Shown here: in pieces, positions 14,526 through 21,932 of the stretch
Layout: each line of letters begins with the position of its first letter
Position numbering within the stretch: the first letter of the stretch is position 1
Virus record (IMG/VR): IMGVR_UViG_3300028840_000452
Coordinates: 1-23,930 of that record
Reading direction: 5' to 3' (one strand)
Source of the DNA: a virus
Length of the DNA stretch: 23,930 nt
Notes under the pieces: generated by a model
What the model was told of the DNA's origin: nothing
Seen by the model: only the letters and a program-made list of their open reading frames with translations
Databases searched by the model: none
Program-made: the position numbers and the translations under genes

Positions 14526-16487
14526 CTACGCGATCTTCGCGCCGGTCCCCTTCACGAAGCCCTGCGGGTGCAGGATCCCCACGTCGGCCATCGAGAACGA
14601 GATCAGCCTGACCTGGCCGTACTCGGCCTTCGAGGTCTCGTCGAGGACGATCTCCATCTCGTTCCCCCACAGACCGAAGGCGAGCTCGTTCCAGTTCCCG
14701 AAGATCAGCGCGTGCTCGTCCGAGCCGGCGCCGAGAACCTTCGAGCACTGATTTGTCGCGCCGGCGCGGTAGCCGATCATCTCGCCGTCGTTGATCTTCC
14801 CGTCCCAAATGAACTTCGGGTAGGTCGATCCGATCAGCGGCGTCCTCGACAGGACGGCGCCCATCAGCGCGGTCGTCATCCACGCGAGCGAACCGTAAGA
14901 AGCGTTCGCGTCGTGGACCAGACCGACGGCGGTCGTGAGCTCCGGGAGATCCGGGACGCCGGTGTACGCCTGACTCTGCACGTCCGCGGTGTGATAGATC
15001 CCGATCGGAGCGTTCGCGGTCCCGTCGCCGTGAATCGCAGCGAGGTCGAGCGCGGTCGCGTGACCGATCGCGAGCTCGTTCCGGATGTCGGCCTCGATGT
15101 CGATCGACGCCATCGTCAGAAGCTGACGAGGGATCTGCACGTGACCGATCAGCGACTTCGGCGACATGGTCGTGTAGCCGTACGTCGTCTGACTCGCCGT
15201 CGCGCCGCTCGCCGGATTCTCCTGCATCCAGTAGACCGTCGGCGCGCCGGTCTTCTTGTTGAAGTGGACGACGTCGCGGAGCCCGGTGTAGAGCCTCGCG
15301 CCGAACTCCAGACAGCGGGTCTTGTTGCGGAGAAGGTCGATCATCTCCGGCATGACCTGGTCGTTGACGAGCGTCGCGCCTCCGGCCGGCTCGCCGGTCC
15401 CGAGCGCGCGCGAGGAGAAGTCGTCGCGGCCGCGGAGCCGCCACGGGACGACGAGACCGCCCTTCGTCGGCTTCGCGCCCTCGCGGATCAGCTCCTGGTG
15501 GACTTCGAGCTCCAGCCCGTCGCGCTGGATCTGACCCGAAGCCATCGCCATCGCTCGCGCGTACGAGTACGCGCGCTTGTCCTTCTCCGGGACGGCCGTG
15601 AGACTCTCGGCCGGCGGCTGTGCCGGCCCGGTCGTCCGGATCTTGTCGAGGATGATCTTGCGGACCTTGTCCGGCGAGAGACCCTCGCGGACGAACTCGG
15701 CCGCGCGGTCGGTGAGACCGTGCTCCGCGCAGAGCTCGAAGATCTCCGCGGCCTCCTTCGAGACGTCGCGCGTGACCTCCGGCGCCGCCGGCTTCGGCGA
15801 CTCCGGATCCGTGCGGACGCCCTCGCCTTCTGCTACGAGCTTCGGATCCATGCTTCTCTCCCTCCCTTCGCCGGCCGGGACTTCGATCTTGAAGTCGACC
15901 AGCTGATCCTCGGGTACGTTCCTGACTGCCATCTGACTGAGCTCGGCCTCCCGCCCGAGCCCGACCGTCGGATCGGCCGGAATCGGGACGAGCGAGAGCT
16001 CGGCCGGCGCCCAACTAACGAGGTAGGTCGGGACGCCGTCCTCGTCCTCCTCCAGCAAGCGCATCCCTCGGACGAAGTAGCCGATCGACGTCGTCCGCAA
16101 ATGACCCTCGTCGACTAGAGTCTTCTGATCCTTCGCGAGCCTGATCGACGCGAACTTCAGGAGACCGCGGAGCCGTCGCGCGAGCGTGTCGATCCGGACG
16201 TCCTTGACGCTCCCGATCTGAGCTCGAACGTCGTGACCCTTGAGCGCCGGGAGTCCCTCCTCCGCTCGCGAGAGATCGACGTCGTCGGGATCGTGAGAGA
16301 GAACCTCGTAGTAGGCGCCATCCCACGACCAGCGCTTGACCTTGAACTCGCTCGACAGCGAGACCGGGTAGAGCTCCTCCTCCGTCCCGTCCTCGCGCGT
16401 CGAGATCTCGCGCTCTCCGACCTCGATCGCGAAGTCCCGCGTGAGCTTTCGCGGGATTCTGACTGTCCTCGTCTGACCGTTCATCAC
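14526..16487 (-). CDS. Fused prohead protease-major capsid protein (HK97 fold)
   Basis: 653 residues from GTG at 16487 (ATG one codon later also possible), with GGAGGGA upstream. Residues about 30-175 are an S78-type prohead protease: ALKGHD with catalytic His85, TTSIGYF with catalytic Ser134, and AELSLVPIPADP near 162-173, the usual strand after the active site. A charged linker of roughly 190-310 acts as the scaffold-like delta region, followed by the HK97-fold capsid domain (KRAYSYARAMAMASG near 318, YTTMSPKSLIGHVQIPRQ in the body, and IWDGKINDGEMIGYR toward the end). The protease matures the shell by cutting itself and the delta region. Such fusions are known in several phage lineages. 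This is the first gene of the minus-strand head-tail operon. Confidence 0.92.
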   Translation of the reverse strand: MMNGQTRTVRIPRKLTRDFAIEVGEREISTREDGTEEELYPVSLSSEFKVKRWSWDGAYYEVLSHDPDDVDLSRAEEGLPALKGHDVRAQIGSVKDVRIDTLARRLRGLLKFASIRLAKDQKTLVDEGHLRTTSIGYFVRGMRLLEEDEDGVPTYLVSWAPAELSLVPIPADPTVGLGREAELSQMAVRNVPEDQLVDFKIEVPAGEGRERSMDPKLVAEGEGVRTDPESPKPAAPEVTRDVSKEAAEIFELCAEHGLTDRAAEFVREGLSPDKVRKIILDKIRTTGPAQPPAESLTAVPEKDKRAYSYARAMAMASGQIQRDGLELEVHQELIREGAKPTKGGLVVPWRLRGRDDFSSRALGTGEPAGGATLVNDQVMPEMIDLLRNKTRCLEFGARLYTGLRDVVHFNKKTGAPTVYWMQENPASGATASQTTYGYTTMSPKSLIGHVQIPRQLLTMASIDIEADIRNELAIGHATALDLAAIHGDGTANAPIGIYHTADVQSQAYTGVPDLPELTTAVGLVHDANASYGSLAWMTTALMGAVLSRTPLIGSTYPKFIWDGKINDGEMIGYRAGATNQCSKVLGAGSDEHALIFGNWNELAFGLWGNEMEIVLDETSKAEYGQVRLISFSMADVGILHPQGFVKGTGAKIA

Positions 16488-16569
16488 ATTCTCGACTCCC
16501 TCCTCGCGCCGCGTGACTGTCTACGATACCGGGTCGACTCAATATCGGTGACGGGCGCCCTCCTCGTCG

Positions 16570-16617
16570 AGTCAAATCTCTTTTGACTTGCCGGCCGGAG
16601 ACCTCCGCGGCTACTCT
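16570..16617. promoter_or_regulatory. Divergent regulatory region between capsid and portal operons
   Basis: A dyad AGTCAAA (16570-16576) - 5 nt - TTTGACT (16582-16588) contains TTGACT on each strand, so both operons could use a -35-like hexamer within one operator. On the plus strand TTGCCG (16588-16593) and TACTCT (16612-16617) are spaced 18 bp. TACTCT fits TANNNT, and its last base is 7 nt before the ATG at 16625, so the plus-strand transcript may be leaderless. The ATG lacks a good nearby ribosome site, which agrees with that idea. No clear -10 box is visible for the capsid direction. Confidence 0.4.
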
Positions 16618-16624
16618 GGCCGAC

Positions 16625-17179
16625 ATGACTGACGAACTGACCGCGCTCCCGGAGTCGTTCGCGGCCGGGACAACGATCAAGTACACGAAGAGCTTCGCGA
16701 GCTATCCGGCCGACGACGGCTGGACCCTGACGCTCTACCTTGCCGGCGCGACGACGGAACATGTGGACGCCGTCGCCGACGGCGCGGCCTTCGACGTAAC
16801 GATCCCCGCGACCCTGACGAGCTCTCCCTTCCAGCCCGGTCTCTACAAATGGTCCGAGCGCGTCTCGAAGTCTGGCGAGGTCTACGAGGTCGGCTTCGGC
16901 GTCGTCGAGATCAAGGATAACCTCGCGGAAGCGACGGACGGGAGCTCTCAGGAATGGCTTGAGCGCGCGATCCCCGTCCTCCGCGCGCACGTCGAGGGAC
17001 GACTGACCGCCGGGATGCAGAGCTACTCCATCGCCGGCCGAGCGGTCTCGAAGATCCCCGTGAAGGAAGCGGTCGACCTGCTGACGTTGCTAGAGTCTCG
17101 CCTCAAGCGCCTCAAGCATCCCGGCCGGATCTCCCGTCCGGGTCTCGTCCAGATCGTAAAACCGGGGACCAATCAATGA
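16625..17179 (+). CDS. Head-completion protein: Ig-like domain plus gpW-like C-terminus
   Basis: 184 residues from ATG at 16625. The upstream TTG (16583) is rejected because it lies inside the promoter-like dyad and has no ribosome site. N-terminal 1-100 is an Ig-like beta domain (SFASYPADDGWTLTLYLAG, then FQPGLYKWSERVSKSGEVYEV). C-terminal part from 115 (ERAIPVLRAHVEGRLT, SYSIAGRAVSKIPVKEAVDLLTLLESRLKRL) resembles lambda gpW-type head-completion proteins, which plug the portal vertex for tail attachment. It overlaps the portal start by ATGA, the usual gpW-portal neighbourhood. Why it has an Ig-like domain is not known. Confidence 0.7.
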   Translation: MTDELTALPESFAAGTTIKYTKSFASYPADDGWTLTLYLAGATTEHVDAVADGAAFDVTIPATLTSSPFQPGLYKWSERVSKSGEVYEVGFGVVEIKDNLAEATDGSSQEWLERAIPVLRAHVEGRLTAGMQSYSIAGRAVSKIPVKEAVDLLTLLESRLKRLKHPGRISRPGLVQIVKPGTNQ

Positions 17180-18753
17180 CCCGCCGACCCTTCCACAAAC
17201 GGCTCGCACGTGCGTTTCGCCTCGCGGTCCGCGAGCTCCGACGGCCGACGACGCGAAACGCCTTCGCCGGCGCCGGCGTGAGCCGACTGCTCCTCGACTG
17301 GATCGCGACGTCTCGCTCGGCCGACGAGGAGATCAAAGGCGATCTCCGGAAGCTACGAGCGCGCGCGCGGGAGCTCGCGAGAAACAACAGCTACATCAAG
17401 CGCTACCTCCGGCTCCTCGTCGCGAACGTGCTCGGCCACGCCGGGATCCGTCTGCAAGCGGTCGTCCGCGGCCGCGACGGAGCGCTCGACCAGGAGACGA
17501 ACCGCAAGATCGAGACAGCCTACCGCGAGTTCGCCGACGGCCCGGTGACGGTCGACGGCCGGCTCAATCTCTACGAGGTCGACGATCTGATCCTCCGGAC
17601 GCTCGCGACCGACGGGGAAGCGATCGTCCGCTTCTGGCGCGGATCGGACGTCAATCCCTACGGGCTCGCGCTCCAGCTGATCGACTCCGACCTCCTCGAC
17701 GAGCGCTTCAATCGCGCGGCCTCGACCACGCAGAACGAGATCCGGCTCGGCGTCGAGGTCGACACCGTCGGCCGGCCGCTCGCCTACCACTTCTACGACA
17801 AGCCTCAGAGCGCCGCCCTCGTCTCGCCGGCCTCGCGTTATCGCGTTCCCGCCGGCGAAGTCGTCCACATCTACCGCGCGGATCGAGTCAACCAGACGCG
17901 CGGCGTCACCTGGCTTCACTCGATCATGGTCCCCGTCCACATGCTGGACGGCTACGAGGAGAGCGAAGCCGTCGCGTCGCGCGTGAGCTCGGCGAAAATG
18001 GGATTCATGGTCCAGACGAATCCCGAGTTCGGCGCGGCGCTCTCGACGGAAGGCGATTCGGGGACGTCGCCGGCGACGATCCAAGCGGCGCCGGGATCGT
18101 TCGAGATCCTCGATCCTGGCTACGACTTCAAGCCCTGGGATCCGGATCATCCGACGAGCCAGTTCTCCTCGTTCATAACTCAGATGGTGCGGAAGATCGC
18201 GAGCGGTCTCTCCGTCTTTGCGAACGTCCTCGGGAACGACGCGAGCGGCGTCAACTACTCCAGCTTCCGAGCGTTCTCCCTGATCGAGCGGGACGACTAT
18301 CGGCAGACACAGACCGACCTCGTCACTAAGTGGCGCGTCCCGCTCTACCGCGAGTTCCTTCGCTCGGCGATCTTGACCGGCGCGCTCCGGCTCCCGACGA
18401 GCCGCGCGGCCGACTACTACGCCGTCCGACATCGCGCGCGCGGGTGGTCGTGGATCGACCCGGAGAAGGAAGCGAAAGGCGCGGTCCTCGCGATCGAGAA
18501 TCAGCTGACCTCCCGAACGTCGATCCTCGCGGAGAAGGGGATCGACATCGAGGACGTCTTCGCGGAGATCAAAGCCGAGCGCGAGCTCGCGGTCTCCTAC
18601 GGGATCGAGCTCTCCTCCTCCTCGCCGGTCGACGAGCCGGCGACGAAGTCGGACGTCGAAGATCTCGCCGAGGGACGCGAGCGCGACGGATCAAACGGCG
18701 GCGCCGGCAAGCCCCGGCCCGTCGAGGACCGGCGCCTGATCGCCGGATGTTAG
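17176..18753 (+). CDS. Portal protein, lambda gpB family
   Basis: 525 residues from ATG at 17176. The portal is the dodecameric DNA gate of the head. The first 80 residues are basic, then RNNSYIKRYLRLLVANVLG, LATDGEAIVRFWR around 140-152, LQLIDSDLLDERFN, and the conserved late motif GVNYSSFRA (N360) followed by an arginine/aspartate-rich helix, all typical of the lambda-type portal. The C-terminal 40 residues are charged and low-complexity, ending in Arg- and Gly-rich sequence. It is transcribed away from the capsid gene, so assembly genes that normally sit together are split between two opposite operons. Confidence 0.93.
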   Translation: MTRRPFHKRLARAFRLAVRELRRPTTRNAFAGAGVSRLLLDWIATSRSADEEIKGDLRKLRARARELARNNSYIKRYLRLLVANVLGHAGIRLQAVVRGRDGALDQETNRKIETAYREFADGPVTVDGRLNLYEVDDLILRTLATDGEAIVRFWRGSDVNPYGLALQLIDSDLLDERFNRAASTTQNEIRLGVEVDTVGRPLAYHFYDKPQSAALVSPASRYRVPAGEVVHIYRADRVNQTRGVTWLHSIMVPVHMLDGYEESEAVASRVSSAKMGFMVQTNPEFGAALSTEGDSGTSPATIQAAPGSFEILDPGYDFKPWDPDHPTSQFSSFITQMVRKIASGLSVFANVLGNDASGVNYSSFRAFSLIERDDYRQTQTDLVTKWRVPLYREFLRSAILTGALRLPTSRAADYYAVRHRARGWSWIDPEKEAKGAVLAIENQLTSRTSILAEKGIDIEDVFAEIKAERELAVSYGIELSSSSPVDEPATKSDVEDLAEGRERDGSNGGAGKPRPVEDRRLIAGC

Positions 18754-18771
18754 TTTCGAAAGGAGCCGATC

Positions 18772-19191
18772 TTGTCCGCGATTTCTAACTACGCCGAGGA
18801 AGCGGTCCTCAATCACCTGTTCAACAAGGACGCGCTGACCGGCCCGTCGACCTACATCGCGCTTTTCACGGACGACCCGACGGACGCCGGGACCGGGACC
18901 GAGGTCTCCGGCGGGAGCTACGCGCGCGTCCTCGTCTACGACAACGGCTCCGGCTCGCCCGACTGGACCCTCGCCGCGGTCGACGGGACGGCCTACGCCG
19001 TCGAGAACGACGACGACATCACCTTCCCGACTGCGACGGCCTCCTGGGGAACGATCACGCACGTCGGGATCTTCGACGCCGCGACCGTCGGCAATCTCCT
19101 CTGGCACGGAGCCCTCGACGAATCGAAAACGATCGGGACCGACGACGTCTTCAAGATCTCGGCCGGGAATATCGTCGTCAAGCTTTCGTAG
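18772..19191 (+). CDS. Small virion-associated protein of unknown role
   Basis: 139 residues from TTG at 18772, chosen for GAAAGGAG 7 nt upstream. It starts with a short helix (AISNYAEEAVLNHLFNKDA), then TYIALFTDDPTDAGTGTEV, and continues beta-rich with ASWGTITHVGIFDAATVGNLLWHGAL and a final strand pair. This layout (amphipathic helix, ALFT, YAR, W-G, GNLLWHG) is common in small phage proteins encoded near virion genes and sometimes annotated as tail-fibre related. I infer a structural or accessory role in the virion; no catalytic motif is seen. Confidence 0.55.
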   Translation: MSAISNYAEEAVLNHLFNKDALTGPSTYIALFTDDPTDAGTGTEVSGGSYARVLVYDNGSGSPDWTLAAVDGTAYAVENDDDITFPTATASWGTITHVGIFDAATVGNLLWHGALDESKTIGTDDVFKISAGNIVVKLS

Positions 19192-19224
19192 CCGCGGCGC
19201 CGATCGCGCGACCCGACCTTAGCC

Positions 19225-19252
19225 GGCGGCCGCTCTCCCCGCGGCCGCCGTT
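19225..19252 (+). terminator. GC-rich hairpin with short T-run
   Basis: Perfect 9-bp stem GGCGGCCGC (19225-19233) and GCGGCCGCC (19241-19249) with a 7-nt loop, followed by GTTT. The T-run is short but the stem is strong. It lies in the 79-bp gap after the small virion gene, before the ribosome site AGGACGG of the next gene. It could be a partial terminator or an mRNA processing or stability hairpin. Confidence 0.45.
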
Positions 19253-19270
19253 TCACTAGGACGGACCTCG

Positions 19271-20374
19271 ATGCTCGATCAATACACGTTCGAGTTCGAC
19301 AACGCCAACTCCGGCTACATTTTCAAGGTCGGCAGCTACTACGCGAAGGCTACCGGGTGGAGCAACTGCAACGCCGGCCAGAGCGTGACCTCGGGGATCA
19401 CGTTCGGCGCCTTCTTCCGATTCGATACGTCCTCCCTCCCCGACCACGCTCAAATCGAGTGGGTGAAGTTCCGTGTTCGCGGCTACCGGAACGCCCCGGC
19501 CGGCTCGCCGCAGTTTTTCGAGCTCCGTCTCCGCTTCGGCGACATCATAGGCGGGACGCTCGACGGGACCGCGGCCGAGTGGAGCGCCGGCTCCCACATG
19601 CTGACCCTGACGGCGAAGCCGGCAGACAAGACGACGCTCGACCTGAGCGACGACGGTAACGATCCGCTCGTCCTCGTCAACAAGAGCGGCGACTCCGACG
19701 TCTCGATCATCGACCACGGTACGCAAGGGACCGGCGACTCGGCCTGGTGGTCGTTCTTCAATGTCGACACCGACACCCGATGCAAGCTGTACGTCGGGTT
19801 CTCCGTCCCGTCGGCGACGCTCTCGGGCTCGGGCTCTCTGACCTGTTCGGCCGAAGTGATCCGCGGCGGGAGAGCGGAGCTCGCCGGCGCGGGAGAGCTC
19901 GACGCCGACGGAGACCTGATCGCTGACGGGAGCGCGGAGCTCGCCGGCGCGGGAGAGCTCGACGCCCTCGGCGGCGTCCTGTTCGCGACGGCCTCCGCGG
20001 AGCTCGTAGGCTCCGGAGAGCTCGTCTCCCTCGCGACCGTCGAGCGGCTTTGCTCGGCCACCCTGGCCGGCGTCGGAGAGCTCGACGCCGCGGCCGGCCC
20101 GATCATCTACGGCGGGATCGCGACGCTCGAAGGCAGCGGCGATCTAATAGCCGGCGCGGGAATCCTACACTCTACCGCGGCCGCGACGCTGACGGGGATC
20201 GGTGAGATCTTCGTCGCCGGCGGGATCGCCGTCCCTCCGCTCGCGCTTCACTCGGCGACGATCGCCGTCGCCGCGACCGATTCCGATTCAATCGCCGTCG
20301 GCGCCGTCGACTCCGGGACGATCTCCGTCGCGGACGGCGACGCCCTGACCGTAGGACCGAGGAGAAACACATGA
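19271..20374 (+). CDS. Fibre-like protein with seven ~20-residue repeats
   Basis: 367 residues from ATG at 19271. Residues 1-180 form a beta-sandwich domain (GAFFRFDTSSLPDHAQIEWVKFRVRGY) resembling DNRLRE-type domains found in surface proteins. From about 182 to 316 there are seven repeats of about 20-21 residues, each beginning A-(T/E)-L-x-G-x-G-(E/S/D)-(L/I), at about 182, 202, 222, 243, 263, 284 and 305. The gene shows matching 60-bp DNA repeats. Repetitive glycine-rich beta strands suggest a stacked fibre shaft. The last 40 residues are polar and serine-rich. It overlaps the next gene by ATGA. Function as a receptor-binding or decorating fibre is inference. Confidence 0.6.
   Translation: MLDQYTFEFDNANSGYIFKVGSYYAKATGWSNCNAGQSVTSGITFGAFFRFDTSSLPDHAQIEWVKFRVRGYRNAPAGSPQFFELRLRFGDIIGGTLDGTAAEWSAGSHMLTLTAKPADKTTLDLSDDGNDPLVLVNKSGDSDVSIIDHGTQGTGDSAWWSFFNVDTDTRCKLYVGFSVPSATLSGSGSLTCSAEVIRGGRAELAGAGELDADGDLIADGSAELAGAGELDALGGVLFATASAELVGSGELVSLATVERLCSATLAGVGELDAAAGPIIYGGIATLEGSGDLIAGAGILHSTAAATLTGIGEIFVAGGIAVPPLALHSATIAVAATDSDSIAVGAVDSGTISVADGDALTVGPRRNT
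19868..19966 (+). repeat. 60-bp tandem repeat inside the fibre-like gene
   Basis: The 39-bp blocks 19868-19906 and 19928-19966 differ at one position and are offset by exactly 60 bp, which encodes 20 residues. They encode the second and third protein repeats almost identically, suggesting recent duplication by unequal recombination, while the other five repeats are diverged at both DNA and protein level. Confidence 0.85.
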
Positions 20375-20751
20375 GCACCCTGACCGGCTCGATCACCGGC
20401 TACGTCGTCGGGGACGACCTTGAGATCCGTCGAACGGTGACGGACCTCCCGGACGCGATCGCGAAGGCTTGGCTTACGATCAAGCAGACCGCGCGCGACC
20501 CGGACGACGACGCCGTAGTGACGAAGGAGATCACCGAGAGCGACGATCCCGGCGTCGGATGCATCGAGGTCGACGGCGGCGTCGGCGCCGACGCGACGCT
20601 CCGCTTCGACCTGACAACAGCTGACACGACGACGCTCGGGATCCGTGAGTGGGTCTACGACATACAGATCGAGCTCGACGACGGGACGATCTACACTCCC
20701 GAGGTCGGAGAGCTCCAGCTGACCTCGGACGTTAGACGAGGGACGACCTAA
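20371..20751 (+). CDS. Small Ig-like phage protein
   Basis: 126 residues from ATG at 20371, overlapping the previous stop (ATGA), so translationally coupled to the fibre-like gene. The pattern YVVGDDLEIRRTV, then a helix DAIAKAWLTIKQTARDPDDDAVVTKEIT, followed by ATLRFDLTTADTTTLGIREWVYDIQIELDDG and TYTPEVGELQL is like small phage proteins with a BppU- or Ig-like N-terminal fold, often encoded beside tail fibres and acting in fibre assembly or attachment. No transmembrane or catalytic features. The assignment is by fold pattern only. Confidence 0.55.
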   Translation: MSTLTGSITGYVVGDDLEIRRTVTDLPDAIAKAWLTIKQTARDPDDDAVVTKEITESDDPGVGCIEVDGGVGADATLRFDLTTADTTTLGIREWVYDIQIELDDGTIYTPEVGELQLTSDVRRGTT

Positions 20752-20779
20752 CCTCCCCACCAGCGAAAGGTCTCGCAAC

Positions 20780-21088
20780 ATGCCAGAGAATCACGTCGAT
20801 CTCGGCCCGATCGAGCGCGCGATCGGTAGCCTAGAAGGAACCGTGAAGAGCCTCGCCGAGACAACGTCCTCCGGATTCGCCGGCGTGAACGCCCGGCTCG
20901 ACGGAGTCAATGGTCGCGTCCGCGCGGTCGAGAACGCCGCCGCGACGCACGTAACCGTGAAGAACTGCGAGAAGATCCGCGACGCCTGTGAGCTCGCGCG
21001 CGGCTCGACGACCCGGCTAGTCTGGATTCCGCTCGCGCTGATTGTGGTCTCCGGAATCGTCGGCGTCCTGATCGCGAAGATCTTCTGA
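20780..21088 (+). CDS. Holin-like protein: N-terminal coiled coil, one C-terminal membrane segment
   Basis: 102 residues from ATG at 20780, with GAAAGG 10 nt upstream. The first 60 residues form a heptad-like helix with no membrane segment (IERAIGSLEGTVKSLAETTS, VNARLDGVNGRVRAVENA). Two cysteines at 63 and 70 flank a short helix, and residues about 80-99 are a single strong transmembrane segment (LVWIPLALIVVSGIVGVLIA), ending AKIF. The layout is that of XhlA-like accessory holins. It lies 16 nt before the endolysin gene, so membrane permeabilisation is the probable role. It might instead be a regulator of the true holin or an anchor for another protein. Confidence 0.6.
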   Translation: MPENHVDLGPIERAIGSLEGTVKSLAETTSSGFAGVNARLDGVNGRVRAVENAAATHVTVKNCEKIRDACELARGSTTRLVWIPLALIVVSGIVGVLIAKIF

Positions 21089-21104
21089 CGGAATCGAGGT
21101 AGAG

Positions 21105-21596
21105 ATGAGCTCCCGCGAGACGTTCGACAAAGCGATCGAGATCGTCCTCGCCCACGAAGGCGGCTACTCCGATCACCCCGCGGACGGCGGCGGCGCCACG
21201 AACTACGGGATCAGCTCCCGAGCTAATCCCGACGTCGACGTCGCGAACCTGACCCGCGAGGACGCGATCGAGATCTACTGGACACGCTACTGGACCGGGA
21301 ATCGTTACGAGCTCCTCCCGGAGCGGATCGCGATCAAGGTCTTCGACCTGGCTGTCAACATGGGCAGGAACACGGCGATCTGCTGTCTCCAGCGCGCGCT
21401 TCGCGCGGTCGGTCAGCAGGTAGCCGTCGACGGAGTCGTCGGTCCCGAGACCGCCGGCGCCGCGTCCTCCCTTTGCGAGCTCGCGATCATCGCGGCGCTT
21501 CGGTCGGAAGCGGCCGGCGAGTATAGAGCGATCCTGATCCGGAATCCTTCGCAAGCCCCGTTTGCCTCCGGGTGGATCTCCCGAGCCTATTCGTGA
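21105..21596 (+). CDS. Endolysin: glycoside hydrolase family 108 with peptidoglycan-binding domain
   Basis: 163 residues from ATG at 21105; GAGGTAGAG lies just upstream. N-terminal half has the GH108 signature HEGGYSDHPADGGGATNYGI (Glu18 as acid, then the D/N-rich loop with G-G-x-T-N-Y-G-I), and RYWTGNRYELLPERIAIKVFDLAVNMG further on. The C-terminal part (about 100-160: GQQVAVDGVVGPETAGA) is the PG_binding_3 motif that often follows in this family. The enzyme cuts glycan strands of the host cell wall for lysis. No signal peptide is seen, so it needs a holin. It is the last gene of the plus-strand operon. Confidence 0.9.
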   Translation: MSSRETFDKAIEIVLAHEGGYSDHPADGGGATNYGISSRANPDVDVANLTREDAIEIYWTRYWTGNRYELLPERIAIKVFDLAVNMGRNTAICCLQRALRAVGQQVAVDGVVGPETAGAASSLCELAIIAALRSEAAGEYRAILIRNPSQAPFASGWISRAYS

Positions 21597-21664
21597 CCCC
21601 GCGCGGCCGGCGGCTCTGGCGGCGAGCTCGTCGGCGGCGCTTTCGATCCCGAGCTCACAGCGCC

Positions 21665-21699
21665 CCGGAGCGCTCACCTCCGGCCGGCCCGAGCTCGGG
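21665..21699 (+). terminator. Hairpins after the endolysin gene
   Basis: CCGGAG (21665-21670) pairs with CTCCGG (21678-21683) over a 7-nt loop, and a perfect 12-bp palindrome CCCGAGCTCGGG lies at 21688-21699. There is no T-run, so these are not clear intrinsic terminators; they may help end the operon by a Rho-dependent route or be part of the repeat-rich region that begins here. Confidence 0.25.
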
Positions 21700-21755
21700 A
21701 TCACCCCTCTTGACTCCCGATCGGCCCGGATCGAGCGGATCGGCCGAGATCCGAG

Positions 21756-21818
21756 CTCGACAAACGGCTTCTGAGCGACGATCTCCCGCCGGCCCGACTA
21801 CCGGGTCGGATCCGGGAG
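21756..21818. repeat. Box-plus-hairpin repeat, copy A
   Basis: Positions 21756-21808 match 23516-23568 (copy B) at 48 of 53 positions. The core is AGCGACGATCTCCCGCC. The stem CTCCCG (21783-21788) pairs with CGGGAG (21813-21818). It lies in non-coding DNA upstream of the origin-like region. See the finding on the three copies. Confidence 0.7.
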
Positions 21819-21862
21819 CGCCCTCCTCCGGCGGCGCCTGACGTCGTCGAGGAGCGCGAGCT

Positions 21863-21895
21863 CGCGACATCCTCGCGACATCTCCGCGACATCGA
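21863..21895. repeat. Three 11-bp iterons, CGCGACATC core
   Basis: The 9-mer CGCGACATC repeats at 21863, 21874 and 21885 with an 11-bp period, the last two bases of each unit differing (CT, TC, GA). Iterons at about one helical turn spacing are typical binding arrays for replication initiators. They lie 38 bp before the first DnaA-box-like sequence. Confidence 0.6.
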
Positions 21896-21932
21896 GCCCC
21901 GAGAGCCCCGAGATCGGCCTTCCCGAGCCGAT

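Noticed and set aside
965-16487. Gene transfer agent instead of a phage
   Set aside because: The hub and BR0599-type proteins resemble GTA proteins, but an 854-residue tape measure, a lysis cassette, an origin-like region and iterons fit a replicating phage or phage-plasmid.
21863-21895. 11-bp repeats read as a CRISPR array (also 23451-23483)
   Set aside because: Units are 11 bp, contiguous and without unique spacers of 25-40 bp; they are iterons, not CRISPR repeats.
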